Notes under the pieces: model-generated
What the model saw: only the letters and a program-made list of their open reading frames with translations
What the model was told of the DNA's origin: nothing
Databases searched by the model: none
Translations under genes and position numbers: made by a program
In this document: positions 45,043-53,332 of the stretch, in pieces
Position numbering within the stretch: position 1 is the stretch's first letter
How the letters are laid out: every line of letters begins with the position of its first letter
From: Bacillota bacterium
GTDB taxonomy: Bacteria > Bacillota > Clostridia > Acetivibrionales > JAEXSP01
Assembly (NCBI GenBank): GCA_023453795.1
Contig: JAEXSP010000009.1
Coordinates: 3,765-67,764 of the forward strand
Reading direction: 5' to 3'
Length of the DNA stretch: 64,000 nucleotides

Positions 45043-46086
45043 ATGCAGACCGCAGATGAAATAATGAGCTTTTCAGAACCGGGCGAGCTTTTCACTGACA
45101 ATATAGCAGCTATGAAAGAGGAGTACTCCGCGCTCGCTAAAATCTGGCATCCTGACTATAACGGAAATTCTGATGAAGCTAATGCAGTGATGTCTAAAAT
45201 AAACCTTTTATATAAGAGCGGCTTGGAAATGCTTCGCTGCGGCAAGTGGAAGAAACCGGGCTACGTTAAGTATATGAGTGTTGACGGCAAATCGCATCAG
45301 ATTAATTACCGTAAAGAATCAGTTTTTGAACTTGGGACTTCATATATCTGCGACAGTGTTGTTGTCTACATTATTCACAAGGAATTTAAAGATCTGTTTC
45401 AGAATGCTGTGAAAAGGATTAACAGCTTTGAATATGCCAATGACAAAATGAAAAATGAAATATCGAAGTGCCTTCCGAGAATTGTCTCACAGTTTGAGAC
45501 TCCTGACAATTTTATGGCAATGGTTGTTGAAAAGGAACATGATATGTTTCTCCTTAAGGACGTGCTTGAATTATATGACGGCAGGCTTCCTGACCGCCAT
45601 GTGGCATGGATACTCGGATCACTTTATAACACGGCGTGCTACCTTGATTTTTCCGGGATATCCCACAACGCAATAACGACTGATACCTGTTTTATATCAC
45701 CTGAAAAACATAGCATCAAGCTTCTGGGCGGGTGGTGGTACTCGGTTCCTGTGCACAGCAGGATGGTTGGGGTTCCTGAAAAGATATTTGCTATTATGCC
45801 GCCCAAGGTAAGGACTTCAAAGCTTTCAAATATTATTACCGATCTGGAAGCAATCAGGCTAATAGGCCGTGAGCTTATGGGTGACCGCACAGGGGCAAGC
45901 CTTGCGGGTTTGGGAATGCCTTCTTCTTTTGCAGAATGGCTTAGAGCTGCGGCTTTGGACAGTGCGTTGGAGGAATACAGCCGCTGGAATGATGTTTTAA
46001 TAGAAAGTTATGGAGCCAGACGGTTTGTTCATATGGAATTGACCGGAGAAATGCTTTATACGAGAAAGAAATCTAATAAAATTTAA
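45043..46086 (+). CDS. J-domain-like protein fused to a degenerate protein-kinase-like domain
   Basis: Residues ~15-65 look like a J-domain, with the HPD tripeptide at 36-38 in AKIWHPDYNG and a following KINLLYKSGLEML helix. Residues ~95-347 resemble a protein-kinase fold (ELGTSYICDSVVVYIIHKEF; LYDGRLPDRHVAWILGSLY). Where kinases have HRD...N there is SHNAITTDTCFISP, and the DFG position reads LGGWW, so catalysis is unlikely. It may be an Hsp70-recruiting pseudokinase adaptor. ATG 45043 is eight bases from AAGGAGG. A vWA gene follows 20 bp downstream. The family is not one I can name. Confidence 0.65.
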   Translation: MQTADEIMSFSEPGELFTDNIAAMKEEYSALAKIWHPDYNGNSDEANAVMSKINLLYKSGLEMLRCGKWKKPGYVKYMSVDGKSHQINYRKESVFELGTSYICDSVVVYIIHKEFKDLFQNAVKRINSFEYANDKMKNEISKCLPRIVSQFETPDNFMAMVVEKEHDMFLLKDVLELYDGRLPDRHVAWILGSLYNTACYLDFSGISHNAITTDTCFISPEKHSIKLLGGWWYSVPVHSRMVGVPEKIFAIMPPKVRTSKLSNIITDLEAIRLIGRELMGDRTGASLAGLGMPSSFAEWLRAAALDSALEEYSRWNDVLIESYGARRFVHMELTGEMLYTRKKSNKI

Positions 46087-46106
46087 ATTATTAAGGAGGA
46101 ATGGAT

Positions 46107-47033
46107 ATGGGTTCAGGACGTTGGACAGACAGGGATTGGGAGATGTATGCTTCAGCTCATGTAAGAAGCAAAGGATCTGTAGATGCTATTTATACTTCAA
46201 GGTCACTTGCACCGGAGTTGGATCCGAGGCGCATAAAGATAAGGGAGTCATGTGATTCTGCTGATAATCCTCAATCAACGTCCCTTATAGTAGCACTTGA
46301 TGTAACCGGTTCAATGGGGATGATTCTGGATGCTATGGCCCGGGATGGATTGAAAACTTTAGCTACTGAGGTGTACAAAAGAAAGCCTGTATCTGATCCG
46401 CACATCATGTTTATGGGTATAGGCGATGCGGAAGCGGGTGACAGAGCACCGCTGCAGGTTACACAATTTGAAGCGGACATACGTATCGCTGAGCAGCTTA
46501 CAAAGATATACCTTGAAAGAGGTGGAGGGGGAAACACCTATGAATCATATGCTTTGGCATGGTACTTTGCTGCAATGCATACAAGAATCGACTGTTTTGA
46601 AAAAAGGAATAAGAAGGGCATTTTATTTACAATAGGAGATGAAAAGCCTACACCTTATTTAAGGGCATCCGACATAGAACGGGTTTTCGGGTATCGTCCC
46701 CACATGGATATGTACGGGGCGGAAGAGCTTCTTGCAATGGTTTCCCGACAATACGAGGTGTTCCATATAATGGTAGAGGAAGGTAGCTACTTTAATGTAG
46801 CTGAAGATGCGGTTGTAGATAGTTGGACCAGACTTCTCGGGCAGAGAGCGATAAGGCTTTCCGACCACAGAAAAATCAGTGAAGTAATAGTCTCAGCGCT
46901 TCAGGTACTAAATGGGGAAGATCCTAATTCTGTAATTTCAAGCTGGGCCGGTAAAACAAGCCTTGTCGTATCAAGGGCTATCAATTCATTGACTAAGGCT
47001 GATGCCCCGAATGGAGGCCTTGTCAGATTCTAA
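46107..47033 (+). CDS. vWA domain protein
   Basis: The 308-residue soluble protein has a von Willebrand A fold beginning LIVALDVTGSMGMILDAMA, with an intact DxTxS MIDAS-type motif (the order is D-V-T-G-S). It continues with IGDAEAGDRAPLQVTQFEAD, YLERGGGGNTYESYALA and LFTIGDEKPTP. It thus binds a metal and probably a protein partner. It belongs to a cytoplasmic vWA group that I associate with phage-like and conflict-related loci, which is inference. I set ATG 46107 at seven bases from AGGAGG. It is followed 26 bp later by the PurA-like gene. Confidence 0.8.
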   Translation: MGSGRWTDRDWEMYASAHVRSKGSVDAIYTSRSLAPELDPRRIKIRESCDSADNPQSTSLIVALDVTGSMGMILDAMARDGLKTLATEVYKRKPVSDPHIMFMGIGDAEAGDRAPLQVTQFEADIRIAEQLTKIYLERGGGGNTYESYALAWYFAAMHTRIDCFEKRNKKGILFTIGDEKPTPYLRASDIERVFGYRPHMDMYGAEELLAMVSRQYEVFHIMVEEGSYFNVAEDAVVDSWTRLLGQRAIRLSDHRKISEVIVSALQVLNGEDPNSVISSWAGKTSLVVSRAINSLTKADAPNGGLVRF

Positions 47034-47059
47034 AATTTTGCTTATGGGAGGGAGTTCAG

Positions 47060-48258
47060 GTGAAAAACATAAAAGCAGTTATAGGAGCAAATTTCGGTGA
47101 TGAAGGAAAAGGGCTTATGACAGATTACCTGGCTGCCTCCTGCAAAAACGGGATAGTGGTAAGGTCCAACGGAGGTGCGCAGGCAGGGCATACCGTACAG
47201 CTGCAGAATGGCAGGAGGCATGTTTTCGGACACGTAGGTTCAGGTGCTTTCTGCGGTCTGCCCAGCTATCTGAGTGCTTACTTTGTAGTTAATCCAATGC
47301 TGTTTGCCAAGGAAACTTCCGAGTTGAAGGCTTATGGAATAGTACCCGGGGTATTTATTGATGGCAGCTGCATGGTAACTACGCCCTATGATATCATGAT
47401 AACCAGATTGCCGAATTAAGCCGCGGCAGCATGAAGCACGGAAGCTGCGGTGTCGGCTTTAATGAGACGATAACACGCTGCCTTTACGGAAAGGACTTCG
47501 GCTTGTACGCAAGTGAGTTGAGCAGTCCTGATATCGTAAAGGAAAAGCTTTGCCTGATAAGGGACAGATATGTCCCGCTAAGGCTGGCACAGTTGGGAAT
47601 AAGCAAAATCAGTACAGCATATGAGGAGCTTCTGAGAAATGACGGTGTAATACTGTGTTACCTTGTCGATGTGGCTGATATGCTCAGAAACGTAAGAGTT
47701 TGTGATGCTGGAATCATGTTTGAATATGAATCAATCCTCTTCGAGGGAGCGCAAGGGCTTTTGCTGGATCAGGCCCATGAATATTTTCCTCATGTTACAC
47801 GTTCCAACACGGGAATTAAAAACATGGTTGAGCTTCTTAAGCTGGCGGGCCTAACACATGAGGATACAGAGGTTATATATGTTACCAGGGCTTATATGAC
47901 ACGCCACGGTGCCGGGCCGTTTCCGACAGAACTGCCAGAAAAGCCATATCCCCGGATCGAAGACAGGACAAATGTCCCCAATCCCTATCAGGATACCTTG
48001 CGATACGGATTACTCGATCTGGATGCCCTGGCAAAGACAATCAGACAGGATTTGAAAAACGCCGGCGGAGTTAATTGCATTCCCAGACTGGCGGTTACCT
48101 GCATGGATCAATTAGATGCCGAGGTGGATTATTTCTATAATGCACAAAGGGTGAAAAACGGGCAAGATGCGTTTGTTGAAGATGTTTTTAAGGGGCTGGA
48201 CATGAAAGAGGGGTATTTGAGCTTCGGGCCGGCAAGGGAAATGATACGAAGGATATAA
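47060..48258 (+). pseudogene. divergent adenylosuccinate-synthetase-like protein, frameshifted
   Basis: Two frames together make a ~400-residue PurA-like protein. The first (47060-47419) has GANFGDEGKG (Asp14) and QAGHT (His44), the catalytic pair. The second begins before 47431 with KHGSCGVGFNETITR and continues with FEGAQGLLLDQAHEYFPHVT and TRHGAGPFPTEL. The frames join if one A is restored in ATAACCAG near 47400, giving MINQIAELSRG. PurA joins aspartate to IMP. This one is shorter than housekeeping PurA. Its GTP-specificity loop reads VTCMDQLD instead of TKLDVLD, so it could be specialised, like the phage PurZ relatives. The frame break may be a real lesion or a sequencing error. Confidence 0.78.
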
Positions 48259-48337
48259 TCCGGCATATGTGATATGTTTTGATTTTTTGCTGCTTTTTAG
48301 ATATACTGAATATAAATAATCCCAGGAGGAGCTGCTA

Positions 48338-48428
48338 ATGAATAAAAAAATTAATTATTATAATACCGGACAATAACATCAAAAATCTCGAGGCCCTCCA
48401 CATCATTATGAGAAGAAAGATGAATTAA
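48338..48428 (+). pseudogene. remnant of a small ORF with homopolymer frameshift
   Basis: AGGAGG precedes ATG 48338, but the frame stops after 12 codons. Removing one A from the seven-A run would give MNKKLIIIIPDNNIKNLEAL and a further nine residues to a stop near 48428. It may be a decayed gene start or a sequencing error. I recognise no family. Confidence 0.35.
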
Positions 48429-48455
48429 TGATTAATGATTTGGAGGATTTGAAGA

Positions 48456-49646
48456 ATGGATTTGATATTTTTTTATTTTTACAAGGTAACAGGTCAGTTA
48501 TTGCCTGTTTATCCGATATATGTGCTGTTTTTTCAGTATAAAGGACTTTCACTGTTATCTATTTCCCTGCTGCTTATAATCTGGAGTATACCCAGCCTAT
48601 TATTAGAAATACCCAGCAGCATATTGGCCGACAGATGGAACAGGCGAAATTTACTGATAATAGGCAGTGTTTTAAAAGGTTTGTGTTTTTTTACTTGGGT
48701 TATTTCAGATGCTTTTTTGGGGTTCGCTATAGGTTTTCTTCTATGGGGGATAGGTGAAGCCTGTTGCTCCGGAACAGAAGAAGCTTGGCTATATGACTGT
48801 CTTAAAGCAAAATCTCAGGAAATCGAATTTGACCGTATTTGGGGAAAAAGTACATTTTATTCCCAGCTTGCTGTTGGAGTTTCCAGTATAGTTGGAAGTT
48901 TACTTGCAACTGTCAGTATGAGTTTGACCTTGTGGCTTTCAGTGTGCCTGATAATAGTAAGCGCATTATTTGCAGGCTTATTAAAAGAATTCAACCATCA
49001 GGAAAGCACAAATAGCGGAAGTCAATTCAGAAACTATCTCAATACGCTGCATGAAGCAGTAAGGTTTTGTCTGACACATAAGTTTGTACCGCTTATGATA
49101 AGTTTTTCTGTTACAGTCTTGATTACGGCAGGAGTACTTGATGAATATGATCAGCTTATTGTTCGTTCAATGGGTGTTCCGCTGGGGCTAGTAGGACTTT
49201 GGGGTTTTTCTCGGTATGGTATGGAGGCATTAGGCGGAATTGTAGCTTGGAGGTTTAAAAAGCTTTTTATAGCAATCGGAATTACCAGACAGTTTTCTAT
49301 GCAGATATGTCTAGCTGTTGTTTCAGGATTAATGCTTTTGTTTGTGGCAGGATATCCAATATTGATTCTCTTACCGATTTATGGTCTGTATTACTTTTTG
49401 ATGTCTTGTGCAAGTGTGCTGTTTACAGATTCCTTACAACAGAGTATAGAGCATCAGGGACGCGCAACCGTACAATCGTTAACTGCTTTGTTGGAATCGG
49501 TGGGTGGAATATTGATTTGTTCGGTATTCGGGGTTGCCGGAGGTTTCGATCATCTGCATGGAGCGATGAAAGTTGTAGCAATTTGGATTTTGGTAGGGTG
49601 TATCTTGTTTTGGACTCTTCAAAGAAGAAGAAACTTTAAAGACTAA
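48456..49646 (+). CDS. MFS transporter
   Basis: The 396-residue protein has about 12 membrane segments. It carries the MFS loop 2-3 signature SSILADRWNRRNLLIIGSVL and an EACCSGTEEAWLYD segment seen in drug-efflux-like families. The substrate is unknown. GGAGG precedes the ATG. It lies within the accessory block and shares direction with the preceding operon but is separated by ~200 bp. Confidence 0.88.
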   Translation: MDLIFFYFYKVTGQLLPVYPIYVLFFQYKGLSLLSISLLLIIWSIPSLLLEIPSSILADRWNRRNLLIIGSVLKGLCFFTWVISDAFLGFAIGFLLWGIGEACCSGTEEAWLYDCLKAKSQEIEFDRIWGKSTFYSQLAVGVSSIVGSLLATVSMSLTLWLSVCLIIVSALFAGLLKEFNHQESTNSGSQFRNYLNTLHEAVRFCLTHKFVPLMISFSVTVLITAGVLDEYDQLIVRSMGVPLGLVGLWGFSRYGMEALGGIVAWRFKKLFIAIGITRQFSMQICLAVVSGLMLLFVAGYPILILLPIYGLYYFLMSCASVLFTDSLQQSIEHQGRATVQSLTALLESVGGILICSVFGVAGGFDHLHGAMKVVAIWILVGCILFWTLQRRRNFKD

Positions 49647-49900
49647 TGAAAAGAATGATCGGGCTCTGTTAAGGTAACATTTGAATATTGACAAGCTGTA
49701 ATCGTATATATTATGATTGTACCATGTTAAGAGGGAGTAGTTTTAATTACAAGGTCAACATACTTGTGAAGAAATTTATCTGGCATTGTAACCAAGTTTG
49801 GTAACGAGACTTTTAACATAATCCTTCTTCAAGGGTTATGTTGGAAGTCTTTTTTATACTTATAAAATTTCAGGAGAAAATGCCTTACAAAGGAGAATTC

Positions 49901-50545
49901 ATGGCATCAATAACCCGATTGTTTGATTTTTTAATAAATATTGACACTCATTTGGCTGAGCTTTTACAGTTATATGGGGTTTGGACATACTGTATTCTTT
50001 TCTTGGTCGTTTTCTGTGAAACCGGCTTGGTTGTGGCACCTTTTCTTCCGGGGGATTCGTTGCTTTTCATTATTGGAGCGCTGGGTGCCTCTGGAGATGT
50101 AGATTTCCCTATTGCATTAGTGATCTTAACTATTGCTGCCATATCCGGAAACACTCTTAATTACTTTATCGGTAGGCTGATTGGAGATAGGGTTCTCAAA
50201 AAGAGAAAAACGCGACTTATAAAGAAAGAGCATCTTGAGAAAGCTCATTTGTTTTATGAAAAGCATGGGGGCAAGGCTATTATCATTTCCAGATTTTTGC
50301 CTGTGCTGCGTACATTTACGCCTTTCGCGGCAGGTATAAGTAAAATGAATTTTATAAAATTCTTCAGCTATAATCTAATAAGCGGAACTGTGTGGGTGCT
50401 GGTCTTTATGTTTGGCGGACGCTTTTTCGGCAATATACCTTTAGTAAAAGACAATTTCTATTATGTGATTTTGGGTATATTTGTGGTATCGCTGCTTCCC
50501 GCTCTTATAACATATATAAGAACTAGAATACTAAAGTCGGTTTGA
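49901..50545 (+). CDS. DedA family membrane protein
   Basis: DedA/SNARE-associated proteins are membrane proteins thought to flip phospholipids or polyprenyl carriers. The ~214-residue product has FLPGDSLLFIIGALG, GRLIGDRVL and the signature SRFLPVLRTFTPFAAG followed by hydrophobic segments. AAAGGAG precedes ATG 49901. The in-frame ATG 49880 also has an AGGAG upstream, so a seven-residue extension is possible. A copy of the GATT-rich repeat begins just after its stop. Confidence 0.9.
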   Translation: MASITRLFDFLINIDTHLAELLQLYGVWTYCILFLVVFCETGLVVAPFLPGDSLLFIIGALGASGDVDFPIALVILTIAAISGNTLNYFIGRLIGDRVLKKRKTRLIKKEHLEKAHLFYEKHGGKAIIISRFLPVLRTFTPFAAGISKMNFIKFFSYNLISGTVWVLVFMFGGRFFGNIPLVKDNFYYVILGIFVVSLLPALITYIRTRILKSV

Positions 50546-50552
50546 GATTATT

Positions 50553-50578
50553 TTGAACACGATTGAAGGATTTCTTTA
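50553..50578 (+). repeat. GATT-rich repeat, copy 2 (after dedA)
   Basis: TTGAACACGATTGAAGGATT matches the repeat core at 51265 and 51717. With the copy after proA it brackets the 45.0-50.5 kb block. Confidence 0.65.
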
Positions 50579-50579
50579 G

Positions 50580-51130
50580 AAATGAGCATAAAACTTAGTA
50601 TGTCTCTGGAGTAGCCTAAAGCCTGTCTTTCCGCTTTTCACCGCCGGAAATCGGAGGAAAAGTCGCTGTTCAAACGCCACAGGGGCTTGCTAGGGCTCAA
50701 TGAAAAAAATCCTATGCAATTAGCGATTCGAAAATCTTCCTTTGGCGGTCGCCTCTATTCCCATCCATGGTCAGCTCCGTCTAAAACAATCATCCGTGAT
50801 TGTTTTACCGCGTCGTTGATTTCCTCATCGATTGCATCACGGATTTTTTTCAAACTCATATTAGTGTCTCTGAAGAAACGCTGGGGTGCGAAGCTCAAAA
50901 CACCTTCAAAGCCGCTATTATGTGTTTGAAAGGATTTCGTCGTACTTTCAGATTATAATTGCAACGACTCTGGAAAATAAACACGATGTTTATTTTAGGA
51001 GCAACTGCGCCACGGATGGCGTCATTTGCTCCGACAGACAAAGGTAGCAAGTAGAATCTGCTAAAAGTACAGAAGTCTTTTCATTGTGCCCTAGCCAGAT
51101 TCCACGTCGCATGAGTGGCGATTTTTCGTT
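50580..51130 (+). ncRNA. hairpin-rich gene-free region, candidate structured RNA
   Basis: No convincing gene occupies 50546-51322. Strong stems include CTTTTC/GAAAAG (50634-50663), TAAAACAATCA/TGATTGTTTTA (50782-50807, loop TCCG), AAAATAAACA/TGTTTATTTT (50974-50996, loop CGA), and GGAGCAA/TTGCTCC (50998-51032). A CCAC/GTGG stem with a T-rich tail near 51100-51130 could be a terminator. G+C is higher than in nearby spacers. It could be a structured RNA, a decayed mobile element, or several pseudogenes. No known RNA class is recognised and the strand is uncertain. Confidence 0.35.
50755..50859 (-). CDS. possible 34-residue peptide
   Basis: On the minus strand an ATG at 50859 opens MSLKKIRDAIDEEINDAVKQ, followed by a short tail with LDGADHGWE and a stop at 50755. 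The composition looks protein-like, but the ribosome site is weak and the frame overlaps the TAAAACAATCA hairpin. It may be the preserved start of a decayed gene. Confidence 0.25.
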   Translation of the reverse strand: MSLKKIRDAIDEEINDAVKQSRMIVLDGADHGWE

Positions 51131-51262
51131 ACATTTTCATCGCTGAAAAGGTAAAAACAGTATTTATGAGTATTTGATGCGAAGGGTATCCGGTATATGC
51201 CGGATTTTGTTTTATATAAATGTTGTGGTATAATGTAAAAGAATGTAATTTAAAGGCGCTGT

Positions 51263-51312
51263 CTTGAACACGATTGAAGGATTAAAGGATTGACAGGATT
51301 ATAGGGATAATA
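51263..51312 (+). repeat. GATT-rich repeat, copy 3 (before the GxxExxY gene)
   Basis: CTTGAACACGATTGAAGGAT continues as GATTAAAG, GATTGACAG, GATTATAGG and GATAATAGG. This is a tandem series of 8- to 9-bp units with a GATT core, ending 11 bp before the gene's ATG. Confidence 0.7.
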
Positions 51313-51322
51313 GGGAAATTGT

Positions 51323-51730
51323 ATGGAAAAGATGCAAGATGGGATTGAGAGTCTAACTCACAAAATAATAGGATGTGCAATGCAGGTGCACCGGACGATA
51401 GGGAATGGTTTTCAGGAAGTCATTTATCAAAGATGCCTGGCTATTGAAATGGAGCATCAAGGCTTGAGCTTTGAAAGAGAAAAGGAAATGCCTATATATT
51501 ATCGAGAAACTCAAGTAGGAACGCGAAGAGTCGATTTTTTTGTTGAAGGGTTAGTCATGGTTGAAATAAAAGCACTTGAGAAGTTGGAGGATGTTCACAA
51601 AGCTCAAGCGATTAACTACCTTGAAGCGTATGGAATTGCGGATGGGCTGCTGATAAATTTTGGAGGAGTCAGTCTGGAATTTAAAAGAGTTTATAACAAG
51701 AATATGAGAAATCGTTCTGAACACGATTGA
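51323..51730 (+). CDS. GxxExxY family protein (PD-(D/E)XK-like)
   Basis: The 135-residue protein contains GNGFQEVIYQ (the GxxExxY signature). REKEMPIYYRETQVG, RRVDFFVEG and VMVEIKALEKLEDVHKAQ follow, giving the D...ExK arrangement of PD-(D/E)XK nuclease-like folds. Its function is unknown. In many genomes this family sits amid short GATT-containing repeats, and the same is seen here on both sides. The last residues (NMRNRSEHD) run into the downstream repeat, so the repeat has become part of the coding end. Confidence 0.88.
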   Translation: MEKMQDGIESLTHKIIGCAMQVHRTIGNGFQEVIYQRCLAIEMEHQGLSFEREKEMPIYYRETQVGTRRVDFFVEGLVMVEIKALEKLEDVHKAQAINYLEAYGIADGLLINFGGVSLEFKRVYNKNMRNRSEHD

Positions 51731-52011
51731 AGGATTAAAGGATTGACAAGATTATAAGTGATTATATTTTGGGGGAGTCAGTCTGATATTTAAAAGAGTC
51801 TATAATAAGAATTTGAGAAATCGTTCTGAACACGATTAAAGGATTAAAGGTATTATAGGGGATCACAAGGTTCAAGCGATTAAATTTTGGGAGTTAGTCT
51901 AAAATTTAAAAAGAGTCTATAATAAGAATATGAGAAATCCTGCAAATCGTTTAATCCGTTAATCATGTTCTGAACACAATTGAAGGATTTACAGGATTAT
52001 AAGGATAATAG
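51656..52011 (+). repeat. three tandem copies of the GxxExxY 3' end plus GATT repeat
   Basis: Unit A (51656-51757) is the gene's own 3' end plus repeat. Unit B (51766-51860) and unit C (51884-52011) repeat ATTTTGG...AGTCAGTCT...TTTAAAAGAGTCTATAATAAGAAT...GAGAAAT followed by TCTGAACAC...GATT. Before unit C lies CACAAGGTTCAAGCGATTA, matching CACAAAGCTCAAGCGATTA inside the gene (51597-51615). The copies therefore derive from longer duplications with internal deletion. B and C have no open frame. Confidence 0.85.
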
Positions 52012-52019
52012 ATGTCCCC

Positions 52020-52175
52020 AAGTCTCAATTATTTGAAGGGGCAAGCCCCTCGAACCCTAACCCTCTCAGTCGCTTTGCAACAGCTCTTCCTCGGTAGAGC
52101 CTGAATATAAAGCCTCTTCTGCAGGAGAGGTGGCAGACGCAGTCTGACGGAGAGGTTTCTCTTGAATTTTATATT
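52020..52175. repeat. degenerate MITE-like sequence
   Basis: The stretch contains ACCCTCTCAGTCGCTTTGCA near the left and GACGCAGTCTGACGGAGAGG near the right, imperfectly complementary. A GGGGC-AA-GCCCC palindrome lies at ~52038. This resembles miniature inverted-repeat elements common in clostridial genomes. No ORF is present. Confidence 0.5.
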
Positions 52176-52258
52176 TAACCCAATTGACAGCAACAATGTC
52201 GAATAATACAATTTATTTATTGCACAGGCTATTTTTATAGAAAAGATGGGGGCGTATC

Positions 52259-52855
52259 ATGAAAAGCAATAATGATATGGAATTTATAAAAAGCAAAATA
52301 GAAAATTGGTATGCGAATAAACCTATAACCTCATTAAAAGCTGAATCAAAAGAATTATTCGGATATGAGATTGAAGATGGCGGAGTGCCAAAGGAGATGG
52401 AGGATGGAGAACCTGATAAAGAAGGGTATGTAAGGTGGAAAATTACACCATCCAAAATCAGTGATCTTGAGCTTCAAGGAATAGAAAAAGAATATAAGCT
52501 TCAATTTCCTGAACTTTATAAGCTTTATTTAATGGCATATTGCCATTTGGGGATAAACCTTAAATTTGGTGATAGGCGTATTTTTTTACCGGCGCTGCCA
52601 TCAGACTGTCCTCTTAAAGAAATCGAGTTTGAGCTTAATGCATGGAAGCCGTTATTGAATGCCGGATTTATTCCGTTTGCTGATTTTGAAGATGGATGGG
52701 GACCGGTGTGTTTTGATACTTTGAATGATTGTCAAATAGTTTGGTTCGAGCATGAAGAACTTTTCAACAGCAACTTTGAAAAAAATGCAGGTTTTGATAA
52801 ATTTAAGAGAAAAATTTGCTCTGGTTTCAAGGAACTCTATGAATGTCTATGCTAG
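52259..52855 (+). CDS. SMI1/KNR4 (SUKH) family protein
   Basis: The 198-residue soluble acidic protein contains LQGIEKEYKLQFPELYKLYL and IPFADFEDGWGPVCFD, the beginning and core of the SUKH fold. This family is best known as immunity proteins against polymorphic toxins. No toxin gene is adjacent, so it may be an orphan immunity gene. A GATGGGGG context precedes the start. It sits between repeat debris and a toxin-antitoxin pair. Confidence 0.72.
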   Translation: MKSNNDMEFIKSKIENWYANKPITSLKAESKELFGYEIEDGGVPKEMEDGEPDKEGYVRWKITPSKISDLELQGIEKEYKLQFPELYKLYLMAYCHLGINLKFGDRRIFLPALPSDCPLKEIEFELNAWKPLLNAGFIPFADFEDGWGPVCFDTLNDCQIVWFEHEELFNSNFEKNAGFDKFKRKICSGFKELYECLC

Positions 52856-53089
52856 GCTTAGCAAATATCTGTTTGGAATGGTTTTGAGACTGTATGCATT
52901 TGTTATACTGTTTGCACCAGGGTCCTTCACAGGTTGGATATTTGTTCAGTAGAAGGAGCCGGCATATTGGAAAAACTGAAATCATGAAGTGCAGTTTTTT
53001 ATATACTTCCATAAGGTTAAAATCATTGAAATAGTAAATACTACATGATAAATGTAATTACAAAGTAATAACTGGGAGGTGTTTTGTAA

Positions 53090-53332
53090 ATGCTTGTTGA
53101 TGTCGTAAAAATCGGAAATTCGAAAGGTATAAGAATACCGTCTGTAATACTTAAAGAATGCAAAATTAATGATAAAGTTGAGCTTGAGGTTCAAGATGGG
53201 AAAATAATTGTTATTCCCCAAGTAAAGCCCAGACAGAACTGGGATCAAGAATTTAAAGAAATGAATAAAAATGGGGATGACAAATTACTGATTGATGATA
53301 TGCTTGATTTGGACATGGAGGACTGGCAATGA
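53090..53332 (+). CDS. MazE/AbrB-type antitoxin
   Basis: The 80-residue protein has the SpoVT/AbrB-type DNA-binding fold (VVKIGNSKGIRIPSVILKE, VELEVQDGKIIVIP) and an acidic C-terminal tail (LLIDDMLDLDMEDWQ) expected to wrap the toxin. Its stop overlaps the toxin start by four bases (ATGA), giving coupled translation. GGGAGG precedes the ATG. It probably represses its own operon. Confidence 0.9.
   Translation: MLVDVVKIGNSKGIRIPSVILKECKINDKVELEVQDGKIIVIPQVKPRQNWDQEFKEMNKNGDDKLLIDDMLDLDMEDWQ

Noticed and set aside
47060..48258. Phage Z-genome PurZ
   Set aside because: The catalytic Asp of GDEGKG is retained, whereas PurZ enzymes replace it; no other Z-genome genes (DatZ, DUF550-like) are nearby. 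It remains a relative only.
50687..50929. 80-codon plus-strand frame MLGLNEKNPMQL...
   Set aside because: Ser/Ile-rich composition, no ribosome site, and it overlaps the hairpins; it looks like a chance frame.
51656..52011. CRISPR array
   Set aside because: The repeated units are ~100 bp, contain coding sequence and lack regular unique spacers.
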